DNA from: Luteimonas rhizosphaerae
GTDB lineage: Bacteria > Pseudomonadota > Gammaproteobacteria > Xanthomonadales > Xanthomonadaceae
Length of the DNA: 64,000 nt
Direction of reading: 5' to 3'
Assembly (NCBI RefSeq): GCF_002849595.1
Contig: NZ_NRQR01000008.1
Span: 62,001 to 126,000 of the forward strand
Both the position numbers and the translations under genes were made by a program. Below are positions 55,621 to 64,000 of this stretch, piece after piece. The notes beneath the pieces were generated by a model, which saw only the letters and a program-made list of their open reading frames with translations, made no database searches and had not been told where the DNA came from. Numbering within the stretch: position 1 is the stretch's first letter; the number at the start of each line of letters is the position of its first letter.

Positions 55621-56952
55621 ATGACCGTCCGCCCCAGCGCGCTCGCGCTGACGCCGCTGCTGCTGTTTCTCGCGCTGTTCTTCGGCGCCGGCCTGTACTT
55701 CACCGCCCAGGGCGAGGCGATGGGCTTCTACCAGCTGCGCGCGCCGGTCGCGATCCTGCCGGCGCTGGCGTTGGCCGCGTGGCTGGCCCGTCGCCGCGGA
55801 CTGGACGTGCAGCAGACCCTGCTGCGCGGCATGGGCGATCCGAACATCGTGCTGATGTGCCTGATTTTCCTGCTGGCCGGCGCGTTCGCCTACGTATCCA
55901 GCGCCATCGGCGCGGTCGACGCCGTGGTGTCGAACGGCCTCGGCCTCGTGCCCGCCGCGCTGGTGCTGCCCGGGTTGTTCGTGCTGTCGGCGCTGATCTC
56001 GCTGTCGATCGGCTCGTCGATGGGTACGATCGCCGCGGTGGTGCCGATCGCGATCGGCGTCGCGGACGGCTCGGGTCTCGATCTCGGGCTGGTCGTCGGT
56101 GCGGTCATCGGCGGCGCGATGTTCGGCGACAACCTGTCGGTGATTTCCGATACCACGATCGCCGCGACCCGCACCCAGGGCGCGCAGATGCGCGACAAGT
56201 TCCGCGAGAACTTCCGGATCGCGCTGCCGGCGGCGCTGGCGACGATCGTGATCCTCGGTGCGCTGGGCAGCGCCTCACCGATCGAATCGAACTCGACCGC
56301 GTCGCCGTGGCTGATGCTGCCCTACGTGATCGTGCTTGCACTCGCGCTGGCCGGCGTGGACGTGCTCGTCGTGCTCGGCCTGGGCATCGTGCTGGCCGGC
56401 GGCTTCGGGTTCGTGTTCGCGGCCGATTACGGCGTGGTGCCGCTGGTCGGCGACATCTGGAGCGGCTTCGAGGGCATGATCGAGATCCTGCTGCTGTCGC
56501 TGCTCATCGGCGGACTCAGCGCGCTGACCAAGGCCTGCGGCGGCCTGGACTGGCTGGCGCAGCAGATCGGCAGGCTGGCGCGCGGCCGGAAGGGCCGGCG
56601 GACCGGAGAATTCAGCATTGCCGCGCTGTCGACCGCGGCGGACGTGTTCACGGCCAACAACACCGTCGCGATCCTCGTCAGCGGCAGTGTCGCGCGCGAC
56701 ATCGCGATCGAGCACGCCATCAGCCCGCGGCGCGCAGCGAGCCTGCTGGACATCTTCGCGTGCGTGGCCCAGGGCGTGCTGCCCTACGGCGCGCAGATCC
56801 TGCTGGCCGCGTCGCTGGCGTCGGTCTCGCCGCTGGTGCTCGCCGGCAGCGTGCATTACTGCTGGATGCTCGCCCTGGTCGCGATCGCGTTCATCGCCTG
56901 GCCGACTCGCGGCGACCCGGCGGCGGTGCCACCGCCGGCAACGCGCGGCTGA
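55621..56952 (+). CDS. Na+/H+ antiporter, NhaC family
   Basis: A 443-residue inner-membrane antiporter of the NhaC superfamily with about 11-12 helices. Recognisable parts are FLLAGAFAYVSSAIGAVDAVV near 80, SLSIGSSMGTIAAVVPIAIGVA near 121-142, VVGAVIGGAMFGDNLSVISDTTIAATRTQG near 156-185 (the conserved GDNLSxISDTT motif of the family) and ALSTAADVFTANNTVAILVSG near 335. It exchanges sodium for protons, or transports a related organic substrate. The C-terminal tail is Pro-rich. It is monocistronic. Confidence 0.88.
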   Translation: MTVRPSALALTPLLLFLALFFGAGLYFTAQGEAMGFYQLRAPVAILPALALAAWLARRRGLDVQQTLLRGMGDPNIVLMCLIFLLAGAFAYVSSAIGAVDAVVSNGLGLVPAALVLPGLFVLSALISLSIGSSMGTIAAVVPIAIGVADGSGLDLGLVVGAVIGGAMFGDNLSVISDTTIAATRTQGAQMRDKFRENFRIALPAALATIVILGALGSASPIESNSTASPWLMLPYVIVLALALAGVDVLVVLGLGIVLAGGFGFVFAADYGVVPLVGDIWSGFEGMIEILLLSLLIGGLSALTKACGGLDWLAQQIGRLARGRKGRRTGEFSIAALSTAADVFTANNTVAILVSGSVARDIAIEHAISPRRAASLLDIFACVAQGVLPYGAQILLAASLASVSPLVLAGSVHYCWMLALVAIAFIAWPTRGDPAAVPPPATRG

Positions 56953-57078
56953 GACTGTGGCGGTCGCAGGACGGGCAGGGCAACCGGTTCTTCGAGTCGG
57001 CGCGCTTCAGGCAAGGAGAGGTTCGTACTTGTCGCGCGACGGGATATCGCGGCGCCTGGGCGCGAGAGGCACCGCGTC

Positions 57079-57139
57079 CCGTAGGAGCGCGCTCGCGCGC
57101 GACCGGCAGTCCCGGGACGTCGGGTCGCGCCCAGGCGCG
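57079..57139. repeat. REP-like interspersed palindromic repeat
   Basis: CCGTAGGAGCGCGCTCGCGC followed by GCGACCGG, then a partial reverse copy (CGGGTCGCGCCCAGGCGCG). The first half is nearly the reverse complement of the right half of the element at 33453-33518. Confidence 0.55.
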
Positions 57140-57192
57140 GACCTGCAACGACGCCACGCACTATCTCGCCCGGCGTCATCCGTCCCCAAAGA

Positions 57193-57216
57193 AAAAGGCG
57201 CCGTTCGGCGCCTTTT
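57193..57216. terminator. Bidirectional rho-independent terminator
   Basis: AAAAGGCGCC-GTTC-GGCGCCTTTT: a perfect 10-bp stem with A- and T-runs on each side. It can end both the upstream plus-strand antiporter transcript and the minus-strand Bax-inhibitor gene that stops at 57238. Confidence 0.9.
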
Positions 57217-57237
57217 CCAGTTACGGCGTGAGAAGCC

Positions 57238-57999
57238 TCAGCGTTGCTGCAGCTTCGACAGCAGGCGCAGGAACTCGATGTAGAGCCACACCAGCGTGAC
57301 CATCAGGCCGAACGCGCCGTACCACTCCATGTACTTCGGCGCGCCCTGTTCGACGCCGGTTTCGATGAAGTCGAAGTCCAGCACCAGGTTCAGCGCGGCG
57401 ATGACGATGACGAACAGGCTGAAGCCGATGCCGACCAGACCCGACTCGTGGATCAGCGGGATGTTGATGCCGAAGAAACCGAGCGCGATCGTCGCCAGAT
57501 AGACGAGGGCGATGCCGCCGGTCGCGGCGACCACGCCGAGCTTGAAGTTCTCGGTCGCCTTGATCAGGCCGCTGCGGTACGCGAACAGCAGCGCGAACAG
57601 GGTGCCGAAGGTCAGCATCACCGCCTGCAGCACGATGCCTTCGTACATGAAGTTGTACATCGCCGAGATCGCGCCGAGGAAGAAACCCTCGACCAGCGCG
57701 TACAGCGGCGCGGTGACCGGGGACCACTCCTTCTTGAACACGGTGACCATCGCGATCACGAAGCCGCCGATCGCGCCGCCCCACATGTACATGCCGAAAC
57801 CGGGCTGCGGCCGGCCGTCGGTGCCGAATTCCACCTGCGACCATGCAAACGCGGCCGTCAGGATGGTCAGCAGCAGCAGAAAACCGGTCTTGTTGACGGT
57901 GCCGTTGACCGTCATCGCTTCGCCGGAGCGGGAGACGACGCTGCCGCTGGCGAGATCGAGGAAGGTCGATTCCTTGAGGGTCGGATTGCCGCTGCGCAT
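57238..57999 (-). CDS. Bax inhibitor-1/YccA family membrane protein
   Basis: A 253-residue inner-membrane protein with seven likely helices after a roughly 40-residue cytosolic start. Family signatures are MTVNGTVNKTGFLLLLTILTAAF near 29-51, YALVEGFFLGAIS near 105, TFGTLFALLFAYRSGLIK near 132 and DFDFIETGVEQGAPKYMEWYGAFGLMVTLVWLYIEFLRLL near 206-245. The DFDxIExG and WYxAFGLxVTLVWLYxE motifs are typical of the YbaL/YccA-like subgroup. The function may involve calcium leak or protease control (FtsH in E. coli YccA). The ATG at 57999 gives MRSGNPTLKES. Confidence 0.93.
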   Translation of the reverse strand: MRSGNPTLKESTFLDLASGSVVSRSGEAMTVNGTVNKTGFLLLLTILTAAFAWSQVEFGTDGRPQPGFGMYMWGGAIGGFVIAMVTVFKKEWSPVTAPLYALVEGFFLGAISAMYNFMYEGIVLQAVMLTFGTLFALLFAYRSGLIKATENFKLGVVAATGGIALVYLATIALGFFGINIPLIHESGLVGIGFSLFVIVIAALNLVLDFDFIETGVEQGAPKYMEWYGAFGLMVTLVWLYIEFLRLLSKLQQR

Positions 58000-58073
58000 T
58001 GGATGGAACCCCTGTGGTGACGTGGAAATGGCCAGTCGCGAGGATACACGGCGCCATGGAATGCTGCGCTGCG

Positions 58074-58102
58074 TTGACAGCGTGCACGTCGGCCCGGACA
58101 AT
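58074..58102 (+). promoter_or_regulatory. tRNA promoter
   Basis: TTGACA, 17 bases, GACAAT, followed by a GC-rich discriminator (TGCGCCC) typical of stringently controlled stable-RNA promoters. The tRNA-Pro gene begins 52 bases later. Confidence 0.75.
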
Positions 58103-58154
58103 TGCGCCCTTCGTACGGCCTGGCCGTGTCGGGGTCGGGTTCGACCGCTTGTTC

Positions 58155-58231
58155 CGGGGTATAGCGCAGTCTGGTAGCGCGCCTGCTTTGGGAGCAGGAT
58201 GTCGGGGGTTCGAATCCCTCTACCCCGACCA
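58155..58231 (+). tRNA. tRNA-Pro (TGG)
   Basis: A 77-base cloverleaf with acceptor CGGGGTA/TACCCCG, D-loop AGCGCAGTCTGGTAGCGC, anticodon TGG at 58189-58191 in a 5-bp stem (CCTGC/GCAGG), T arm GGGGGTTCGAATCCCTC, and encoded CCA. Confidence 0.97.
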
Positions 58232-58263
58232 CCGGGTACCGGTACCGCTTATCATGCGGACTG

Positions 58264-58340
58264 GCGCCCGTAGCTCAACCGGATAGAGCACCGACCTTCT
58301 AAGTCGGGGGTTACAGGTTCGATTCCTGTCGGGCGCGCCA
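58264..58340 (+). tRNA. tRNA-Arg (TCT)
   Basis: A 77-base cloverleaf with acceptor GCGCCCG/CGGGCGC, anticodon TCT at 58298-58300 in stem CCGAC/GTCGG, T arm ACAGGTTCGATTCCTGT, and encoded CCA. Confidence 0.97.
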
Positions 58341-58389
58341 GTCGCGTTTGGATCGGTTTCGGTGGTACGGACGGGTTTCGTGTTTCTGT

Positions 58390-58467
58390 GGTGGCTGTAG
58401 CTCAGTTGGTTAGAGTTCTGGATTGTGATTCCAGTGGTCGGGGGTTCGAGTCCCCTCAGCCACCCCA
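58390..58467 (+). tRNA. tRNA-His (GTG)
   Basis: Cloverleaf with acceptor GTGGCTG/CAGCCAC, anticodon GTG at 58425-58427 in stem CTGGA/TCCAG, T arm GGGGGTTCGAGTCCCCT and encoded CCA. The extra G at 58390 pairs with C73, the identity feature of tRNA-His. Confidence 0.97.
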
Positions 58468-58494
58468 CAGTGTCATCGGGTCGCACCGCAGGTG

Positions 58495-58523
58495 TTGCCC
58501 GCGCGCGCAGAGTTGCGTACACT
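58495..58523 (+). promoter_or_regulatory. tRNA-Lys promoter
   Basis: TTGCCC, 17 bases, TACACT, then a GC-rich discriminator (GCGCGCC). The tRNA-Lys gene starts 17 bases after the -10. Confidence 0.6.
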
Positions 58524-58539
58524 GCGCGCCCGCTTCATC

Positions 58540-58615
58540 GGGCCGTTAGCTCAGTTGGTAGAGCAGTTGACTCTTAATCAATAGGTCCAAGGTTCGAATC
58601 CTTGACGGCCCACCA
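58540..58615 (+). tRNA. tRNA-Lys (CTT)
   Basis: A 76-base cloverleaf with acceptor GGGCCGT/ACGGCCC, anticodon CTT at 58573-58575 in stem GTTGA/TCAAT, T arm CAAGGTTCGAATCCTTG and encoded CCA. Confidence 0.97.
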
Positions 58616-58624
58616 GTTCGACGG

Positions 58625-58652
58625 AATGCCCGGCTTCGGCCGGGCATTTTCG
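58625..58652 (+). terminator. Terminator after tRNA-Lys
   Basis: A 10-bp stem (AATGCCCGGC / GCCGGGCATT) with a TTCG tetraloop, followed by TTTTCG. Confidence 0.88.
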
Positions 58653-58837
58653 TTTGGGTCATCGCGCGAACCGGCTCCGGGGTTCCCTGGTCCGGATCCT
58701 GCGTTCCGCGCCTGTCGTATGCGAGGGCGCGATTCGCTAGCCAGTACCGAAGGTGCGCCCCGGGAAGAGTCGGCTCGGACCTGGCCGTGCGCCGGGCGGC
58801 GCCAGTCGGACAGATGCGCGCGCGGCGCGGGATCGTC

Positions 58838-58843
58838 TACGAT
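58838..58843 (+). promoter_or_regulatory. Probable -10 element of tRNA-Leu
   Basis: TACGAT followed by a GC-rich discriminator (GCGCGCGG), 31 bases before tRNA-Leu. No good -35 is seen. Confidence 0.35.
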
Positions 58844-58874
58844 GCGCGCGGCTGCTGGCTGTGTGGCCGGAAAC

Positions 58875-58959
58875 GCGAAAGTGGCGGAATTGGTAGACGC
58901 CCTGGCTTTAGGTGCCAGTGCCGCAAGGCGTGCGGGTTCGAGTCCCGCCTTTCGCACCA
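58875..58959 (+). tRNA. tRNA-Leu (TAG)
   Basis: An 85-base class II tRNA with acceptor GCGAAAG/CTTTCGC, anticodon TAG at 58909-58911 in stem CTGGC/GCCAG, a long variable arm (TGCCGCAAGGCGT), T arm GCGGGTTCGAGTCCCGC and encoded CCA. Confidence 0.97.
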
Positions 58960-59361
58960 GCCCGAGTGGAGTCCGAGCGGACCGGGGTGACGAACGCGCG
59001 CTCGCGCCCATGCCCAAGCGCCCGAGACATTGGAGCCGCGCGAGGGCGTTGTGCTCGAATCCCCTGCGCCGCGCCGAGCTCCTGGCGACAGGGCGAGTGG
59101 CCCGATCGCCGATACTGGTGCATCGGGAAGCCCAGGACCTGGCGGCCGTGAGAACAGGGCCCCGCGGGCTCAGGCCGGGATCGCCTGATTCCCGCACGCG
59201 GCTCGCGGGCCATACCGCGGCGGTGGCGGCTCGGCGGCGAATCGGCCAAACTATCCCGTTCCGTCGCCCGCACCCCGTTTCCGGACGCGTCGCGGGCGAC
59301 CGGGTCACCTTCCCAACAAGTCAGACGTGGTGCGGCGGTTGCCGCAAGCGCAGGAGTGGAT
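58960..59361. other. Intergenic region before trigger factor, no gene
   Basis: About 400 bases between tRNA-Leu and tig. Open frames crossing it on either strand have no family match, and I see no clear terminator or integrated element despite the tRNA 3' end. The tig promoter should lie here but no confident -35/-10 pair was found. Confidence 0.5.
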
Positions 59362-60669
59362 ATGCAAGTTTCGGTCGAATCGCTGGGCAGCCTGGAACGC
59401 AAGATGACGTTCCGCGTGCCATCCGAACGTCTGGAGACCCAGGTCGGCGGGCGCCTGCGCGAAATCGCGCGGACCACGCGACTCAAGGGCTTCCGTCCCG
59501 GCAAGGTGCCGGCCAAGGTCGTCGAACAGCGTTTCGGCGAGCAGGTCCGCGCCGAAGTGCTCGACAACCTGCTGCGCGAGGGCTTCGACCAGGCCGTGCG
59601 CGACAACGCGCTGCGTCTGGCAGGCGCGCCGCAGATCACCCCGAGCGATGCCGAGGATGCGAGCGAGCTGGCCTTCGTCGCCACGTTCGAGATCGTGCCG
59701 GACTTCGGCGAGCTGGACCTGACCAAGCTCAGCGTCGTCCGCCACACGGCCGAAGTGGCAGAGGACGACATCGATCGCATGATCGAGAACCTGCGCATGC
59801 AGCGCCGCAGCTGGAGCGCGGTGACCCGCGGCGCCAAGCAGGGCGACGCGGTCGACGTCGAGACCTGGTCGCAGATCGGCGACGAGCGCCTGCCGGCCGA
59901 AGGCGCCGAGCGCGGCGTGACCGTGCTGGGCTCGGCCGCGATGTTCCCCGAGATCGAGGACGCGCTGGTCGGCATGCAGAAATGCGACGAGAAGACGCTC
60001 GACGTGACGTTCCCGGCCGACTGGCGGGTGCCGCAGCTGGCCGGCAAGCAGGCCCAGGTGCACGTCAAGATCGAGCAGGTATCCGAGGAGCAGCTGCCCG
60101 AGGTCGACGGCGCGTTCATCCGCAGTTTCGGCGTCAAGAGCGGCGAGATGGCGCAGTTCCGCACCGAGATCCGCAACAACCTCGAGCGCGAGCTCAAGGG
60201 CGCGTTGATGAACCGTCTGCGTCGCGAAGTCGGCGAACAGCTGGTGGCTGCGTTCTCGCACGTCGAGCTGCCGCCGAAGCTGGTCGAGGCCGAGGCGAAG
60301 TCGCTGCTGCGCCAGACCACCGACGAGGCCCGTCGCCGTGGCCAGAACCCGAATGTCGGTCCCGACGCGCACCAGGGCTTCGTCGAGCCGGCGCGCAAGC
60401 GCGTGCTGGTCGGCCTGCTGGTCGGCGAGGTCGCCCGCAAGCACGACCTGAAGCTGGATCCGAAGCGCGTCAACGAAACGATGCGCCTGATCGCCTCGAC
60501 CTACGAGGAGCCGCAGCAGGTCATTGAGATGTACCGCAACGACCCCAAACTGATGTCCGGACTGCAGAACCGCGTGATGGAAGAGCAGGTGATCGACTGG
60601 ATCGCCGAGCGCGCCGAACACACGGAGCAGTCGCTGACCTTCCAGGAAGCCATCAGCCCGCAGGCCTGA
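59362..60669 (+). CDS. tig: Trigger factor
   Basis: The ribosome-bound chaperone that meets nascent chains. The 435-residue protein has the ribosome-binding signature GFRPGKVP at 43-50, the FKBP-like peptidyl-prolyl isomerase domain (about 155-240; [24 protein letters not shown] near 213) and the helical C-terminal arms (about 260-430). AGGAG lies 5 bases before the ATG at 59362; the GTG two codons earlier overlaps this RBS and is unlikely. tig-clpP-clpX-lon is the standard gammaproteobacterial order. Confidence 0.97.
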   Translation: MQVSVESLGSLERKMTFRVPSERLETQVGGRLREIARTTRLKGFRPGKVPAKVVEQRFGEQVRAEVLDNLLREGFDQAVRDNALRLAGAPQITPSDAEDASELAFVATFEIVPDFGELDLTKLSVVRHTAEVAEDDIDRMIENLRMQRRSWSAVTRGAKQGDAVDVETWSQIGDERLPAEGAERGVTVLGSAAMFPEIEDALVGMQKCDEKTLDVTFPADWRVPQLAGKQAQVHVKIEQVSEEQLPEVDGAFIRSFGVKSGEMAQFRTEIRNNLERELKGALMNRLRREVGEQLVAAFSHVELPPKLVEAEAKSLLRQTTDEARRRGQNPNVGPDAHQGFVEPARKRVLVGLLVGEVARKHDLKLDPKRVNETMRLIASTYEEPQQVIEMYRNDPKLMSGLQNRVMEEQVIDWIAERAEHTEQSLTFQEAISPQA

Positions 60670-60685
60670 GGCCCGGCTTCCGCAT

Positions 60686-60708
60686 CGTCCGGCCGTATCG
60701 GCCGGACG
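60686..60708 (+). other. Stem-loop between tig and clpP
   Basis: A perfect 10-bp stem (CGTCCGGCCG / CGGCCGGACG) with a 3-base loop and no T-run follows the tig stop. It may reduce read-through from tig into clpP or protect the mRNA end. Confidence 0.5.
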
Positions 60709-60731
60709 GTTCACCCGACTGGGATTGATTC

Positions 60732-61358
60732 ATGAGCATCGAGACGAAAGCCCTCAACCTGGTGCCGATGGTGGTCGAACAGACCAGCCGCGGCGAGCGC
60801 GCGTACGACATCTACTCGCGCCTGCTGAAGGAGCGCATCATCTTCCTGGTGGGCGGCATCGACGACCACATGGCGAACGTCATCGTCGCGCAGATGCTGT
60901 TCCTCGAGGCCGAGAATCCCGAGAAGGACATCAACCTCTACATCAACTCGCCCGGTGGCGTCGTCACCTCGGGCATGGCCATCTACGACGTCATGCAGTT
61001 CGTCAAGCCGGACGTCAGCACCACATGCATCGGCCAGGCCGCCAGCATGGGCGCGTTGTTGTTGTCAGCGGGCACCACCGGCAAGCGTTACGCGCTGCCG
61101 AACTCGCGGGTGATGATCCATCAGCCGCTGGGCGGCTTCCAGGGCCAGGCGACCGACATCGACATCCATGCCCGCGAGATCCTGTCGATGAAGCAGCGTC
61201 TCAACGAGATCATGGCGCACCACACCGGCCAGCCCTACGAGACGATCGCGCGCGACACCGAGCGCGACAATTTCAAGAGCGCCCAGGCCGCGCGCGAGTA
61301 CGGTCTGGTGGACCAGGTGCTCGAGCGGCGTCCGGAAGAGTCGATCCAGCCGTCGTAA
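60732..61358 (+). CDS. clpP: ATP-dependent Clp protease proteolytic subunit
   Basis: The 208-residue serine protease subunit that forms the 14-mer ClpP barrel and works with ClpX or ClpA. The catalytic Ser is in [15 protein letters not shown] near residue 104, His in [20 protein letters not shown] near 129 and Asp in [22 protein letters not shown] near 178. The short propeptide ([18 protein letters not shown]) precedes [13 protein letters not shown]. Length is normal. Confidence 0.98.
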   Translation: MSIETKALNLVPMVVEQTSRGERAYDIYSRLLKERIIFLVGGIDDHMANVIVAQMLFLEAENPEKDINLYINSPGGVVTSGMAIYDVMQFVKPDVSTTCIGQAASMGALLLSAGTTGKRYALPNSRVMIHQPLGGFQGQATDIDIHAREILSMKQRLNEIMAHHTGQPYETIARDTERDNFKSAQAAREYGLVDQVLERRPEESIQPS

Positions 61359-61398
61359 GCGACTGATTCCAAAGGCACTGCGGGACGGCGCCGTCGGG

Positions 61399-61426
61399 TT
61401 GGCGGTGCCGGACGCTGTGCTATTCT
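61399..61426 (+). promoter_or_regulatory. Sigma-70-type promoter before clpX
   Basis: TTGGCG, 16 bases, TATTCT, 34 bases before the clpX ATG. clpX could therefore be transcribed separately from clpP. Confidence 0.55.
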
Positions 61427-61460
61427 CGAAACGAAACCGCAATACAGATTTGGCGAAGGC

Positions 61461-62747
61461 ATGAGCGAAGACCGTCAGGGTCGTTCCGGCGACAGCACCA
61501 AGATCCTCTACTGCTCCTTCTGCGGAAAGAGCCAGCATGAGGTGCGCAAGCTGATTGCGGGTCCAAGCGTGTTCATCTGCGATGAGTGCGTGGAGCTCTG
61601 CAACGACATCATCCGCGAGGAACTCGAGGAGAAGGCCCAGTCGGCGCGCAGCTCGCTGCCGAAGCCGCGCGAGATCCTCGAGGTGCTGGACCAGTACGTG
61701 ATCGGCCAGCGCCGGGCGAAGAAGACCCTCGCCGTCGCGGTCTACAACCACTACAAGCGCATCGAGAGCCGCAGCAAGAACGACGAGGTCGAGCTGGCCA
61801 AGTCGAACATCCTGCTGATCGGCCCGACCGGTTCGGGCAAGACGCTGCTGGCCGAAACGCTGGCGCGGCTGCTCAACGTGCCGTTCACGATGGCCGATGC
61901 GACGACGCTCACCGAAGCCGGTTACGTCGGTGAGGACGTCGAGAACATCATCCAGAAGCTGTTGCAGAAGTGCGACTACGACCCTGAGAAAGCCCAGCAG
62001 GGCATCGTCTACATCGACGAAATCGACAAGATCTCGCGCAAGAGCGAGAACCCGTCGATCACCCGCGACGTGTCGGGCGAGGGCGTGCAGCAGGCGCTGC
62101 TGAAGCTGATCGAGGGCACCGTGGCCAGCGTGCCGCCGCAGGGTGGCCGCAAGCATCCGCAGCAGGAGTTCCTGCAGGTCGACACCAAGAACATCCTGTT
62201 CATCGTCGGCGGCGCGTTCGCCGGCCTCGACAAGGTGATCCAGGCGCGCAGCACCGACGCCAGTGGCATCGGCTTCGGGGCGAAGCTGAAGAGTTCCGAG
62301 CGCAAGACCGATACCGGCAAGGTGCTGGCGGACGTCGAGCCCGAGGACCTGATCAAGTTCGGTCTGATCCCCGAGTTCGTCGGTCGCCTGCCGGTGGGCG
62401 CCACGCTCGAGGAACTCGACGAAGCGGCCCTGGTGCAGATCCTGACCGAGCCCAAGAACGCGATCAGCAAGCAGTTCCGCAAGCTCTTCGAGATGGAAGG
62501 CGTGGAGCTGGAGTTCCGCCCGGATGCGCTGACGGCCATCGCGAAGAAGGCGATCAAGCGCAAGACCGGCGCGCGCGGCCTGCGCACGATCGTCGAATCG
62601 GTGCTGCTCGACACGATGTACGAGCTGCCGTCGCTGGAGAACGTCAGCAAGGTCGTCGTCGACGAGTCGGTCATCGAGCACAAGTCCGAGCCGTACCTGA
62701 TCTACGAAACGCCGGCGACCGAGCAGAAGGTCGCCTCGGGCGACTGA
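61461..62747 (+). CDS. clpX: ATP-dependent Clp protease ATP-binding subunit ClpX
   Basis: The 428-residue AAA+ unfoldase partner of ClpP. The N-terminal zinc finger uses Cys18, Cys21, Cys40 and Cys43. The AAA+ domain has Walker A GPTGSGKT near 121-128, the pore loop GYVGEDVEN near 154, Walker [11 protein letters not shown] near 181 and the sensor/Arg finger region [12 protein letters not shown] near 211. The ClpP-binding IGF loop is GIGFGAKLK near 268. Normal length. Confidence 0.98.
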   Translation: MSEDRQGRSGDSTKILYCSFCGKSQHEVRKLIAGPSVFICDECVELCNDIIREELEEKAQSARSSLPKPREILEVLDQYVIGQRRAKKTLAVAVYNHYKRIESRSKNDEVELAKSNILLIGPTGSGKTLLAETLARLLNVPFTMADATTLTEAGYVGEDVENIIQKLLQKCDYDPEKAQQGIVYIDEIDKISRKSENPSITRDVSGEGVQQALLKLIEGTVASVPPQGGRKHPQQEFLQVDTKNILFIVGGAFAGLDKVIQARSTDASGIGFGAKLKSSERKTDTGKVLADVEPEDLIKFGLIPEFVGRLPVGATLEELDEAALVQILTEPKNAISKQFRKLFEMEGVELEFRPDALTAIAKKAIKRKTGARGLRTIVESVLLDTMYELPSLENVSKVVVDESVIEHKSEPYLIYETPATEQKVASGD

Positions 62748-62828
62748 GGACACCTCCGGGACGGACCGTTCCGGTCGCCTTGCGTCCGGGTGTCCGGCGC
62801 CGCGAAGTCCCGCTGTCACGCCCCCTGA

Positions 62829-62862
62829 CGCGCCGCACCCTGACGGGTCGCGGCGCGTTTTC
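62829..62862 (+). terminator. Terminator after clpX
   Basis: A 12-bp stem (CGCGCCGCACCC / GGGT-C-GCGGCGCG, one bulged C) with a TGAC loop, followed by TTTTC, 81 bases past the clpX stop. Confidence 0.75.
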
Positions 62863-62882
62863 GTCTGGGGCCGGAAAATGCG

Positions 62883-62911
62883 CTTGCATCGACGCAGCGG
62901 GCGCCCCATAA
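62883..62911 (+). promoter_or_regulatory. Sigma-32 (heat-shock) promoter before lon
   Basis: CTTGCA, 15 bases, CCCCATAA. The -35 matches CTTGAA at 5 of 6 positions, the -10 is a near-perfect CCCCAT, and the spacing is right for RpoH. It is 68 bases before the lon ATG, after the clpX terminator, so lon has its own heat-shock start. Confidence 0.8.
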
Positions 62912-62978
62912 CGAAAGCGAGGCGGCCGAGAGGCCGCACTGCCGGCACTCCCGGCCCGACGGAATCACGAGGAACCAC

Positions 62979-64000
62979 ATGAGCCAGCGCACCGCCCCCA
63001 CGAGCTACGACCTGCCGGTGCTGCCGCTCCGCGACGTCGTGGTGTTCCCCCACATGGTGATTCCGCTGTTCGTCGGCCGCGACAAGTCGATCCGCGCGCT
63101 CGACATCGCGATGGAAGCCGACAAGCGCATCCTGCTGGTCGCGCAGAAATCCGCCGAAACCGACGACCCCGGCGCCGACGATCTCTACCAGGTCGGCACG
63201 CTGGCGACGGTGCTGCAGTTGCTCAAGCTGCCCGACGGCACGATCAAGGTCCTAGTCGAGGGCACCGAGCGCGTCGCGCTTCGCGACATCCGTGAAGACG
63301 ACGGCGCCCTGACCGGTACCGGCACGCCGGTCGATGCGGTCGAAGGCCGCGAGCCGCGCGAGGTCGAGGCGATCGCCCGCTCGCTGATGAGCCTGTTCGA
63401 GCAGTACGTCAAGACCAACCGCAAGCTGCCGCCGGAGCTGCTGCAGACGCTGGCCGGCATCGACGAGCCCGGTCGCCTCGCCGACACCATCGCCGCGCAT
63501 CTGGGCGTGCGCCTGTCGGACAAGCAGCGCCTGCTCGAATCGATCGACACCGCCGACCGGCTCGAGCTGCTGGTCGGCTTCGTCGACGGCGAGATCGACG
63601 TGCAGCAGATGGAGAAACGCATCCGCGGCCGCGTGAAGTCGCAGATGGAGAAGTCGCAGCGCGAGTACTACCTCAACGAGCAGATGAAGGCGATCCAGAA
63701 GGAGCTCGGCGAGATCGACGATGCGCCGAACGACATCGAGGAAATCGCCCGCAAGATCGCCGAATCGGGCATGCCCAAGGCTGTCGAGACCAAGGCCAAG
63801 GCCGAGTTCAACAAGCTCAAGCAGATGCCGCCGATGTCGGCCGAGGCGTCGGTCGTGCGCAACTATCTCGACTGGATCCTCGGCGTGCCGTGGAAGAAGC
63901 GCAGCAAGGTGCGCAAGGACCTCAAGGTCGCGCAGGACACGCTCGACGCCGACCATTACGGGCTGGAGAAGGTCAAGGACCGGATCCTCGAATATCTCGC
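62979..64000 (+). CDS. lon: ATP-dependent protease Lon (3' end outside window)
   Basis: The first 340 residues of Lon, the AAA+ protease for damaged and regulatory proteins. The substrate-binding LAN domain starts LPVLPLRDVVVFPHMVIPLFVGR near 13-35 and continues to about 210. The coiled helical region follows (QREYYLNEQMKAIQKELGEID near 226-246) and VVRNYLDWILGVPWKK near 290-305; the end visible, DHYGLEKVKDRILEYLA, is just before Walker A. The ATG at 62979 has GAGG 8 bases upstream. The AAA+ and protease domains lie beyond the window edge. Confidence 0.97.
   Translation, partial: MSQRTAPTSYDLPVLPLRDVVVFPHMVIPLFVGRDKSIRALDIAMEADKRILLVAQKSAETDDPGADDLYQVGTLATVLQLLKLPDGTIKVLVEGTERVALRDIREDDGALTGTGTPVDAVEGREPREVEAIARSLMSLFEQYVKTNRKLPPELLQTLAGIDEPGRLADTIAAHLGVRLSDKQRLLESIDTADRLELLVGFVDGEIDVQQMEKRIRGRVKSQMEKSQREYYLNEQMKAIQKELGEIDDAPNDIEEIARKIAESGMPKAVETKAKAEFNKLKQMPPMSAEASVVRNYLDWILGVPWKKRSKVRKDLKVAQDTLDADHYGLEKVKDRILEYL

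Noticed and set aside
58155-59361. Possible integrated element at the tRNA cluster
   Set aside because: No integrase, no direct repeat of a tRNA 3' end and only housekeeping genes follow.
61065-63053. 662-codon minus-strand ORF opposite clpP/clpX/lon
   Set aside because: Antisense shadow of highly conserved genes.

Overview
The window is a GC-rich (about 70% by eye) gammaproteobacterial chromosome segment. Gene content and protein sequences point to Xanthomonadaceae/Lysobacteraceae, close to Lysobacter or Luteimonas. Supporting signs are a fused RlmKL methyltransferase, a Bpt-type aminoacyl-transferase, a pstSCAB-phoU operon beside an OprO/OprP-type porin, an Xcs-like type II secretion operon (gspC to gspM), creBCD, and the tRNA/tig/clpP/clpX/lon block. 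I see no insertion sequence, prophage, integron or CRISPR array. The many very long ORFs opposite real genes are high-GC shadows.

Layout. 1-10.1 kb: a lipoprotein EEP-type phosphoesterase (cut by the window edge), bpt, an EF-hand protein, an ECF sigma factor with a membrane C-terminus, a DUF2007-like protein, tesB, an AmpD-type amidase, MOSC and alpha/beta-hydrolase genes, and rlmKL. 10.6-17.2 kb: phoU-pstB-pstA-pstC-pstS on the minus strand and a divergent phosphate-type porin. 17.2-31.8 kb: an eleven-gene type II secretion operon, a TonB-dependent receptor and a secreted lipoprotein. 32-38.8 kb: a prolyl-4-hydroxylase-like oxygenase, a NUDIX hydrolase, mfd, a GNAT gene and rlmJ. 39-45.6 kb: a small exported protein, creBCD, GNAT, PAP2 and a glycosyltransferase. 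45.7-51.7 kb: ppx, ppk, phoR and phoB. 51.7-58 kb: an M48 protease, glutaredoxin, an AhpD-like protein, NAD-dependent isocitrate dehydrogenase, an NhaC-type antiporter and a Bax-inhibitor-1 protein. 58.1-64 kb: five tRNAs, then tig, clpP, clpX and lon (cut by the window edge).

The unifying theme is phosphate. Uptake (pst, porin), regulation (phoB, phoR, phoU) and polyphosphate turnover (ppk, ppx) share the window with a secretion operon. Direct repeats resembling Pho boxes (about 7-4-7 bp, 11-bp period) lie upstream of phoB, of pstS and of the lipoprotein gene next to the TonB receptor and type II secretion genes. This suggests a phosphate-starvation secretion module. Two genes in this regulon look damaged. 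phoR lacks its PAS-like segment and changes frame, and ppx has a short deletion and frame change near its 3' end, while ppk between them is intact. These are either real lesions or assembly errors.

Other regulatory signals are a perfect TTCAC-N6-TTCAC cre tag before creD, a sigma-32-type promoter before lon, and an orphan minus-strand terminator upstream of pstS that may end a small RNA.
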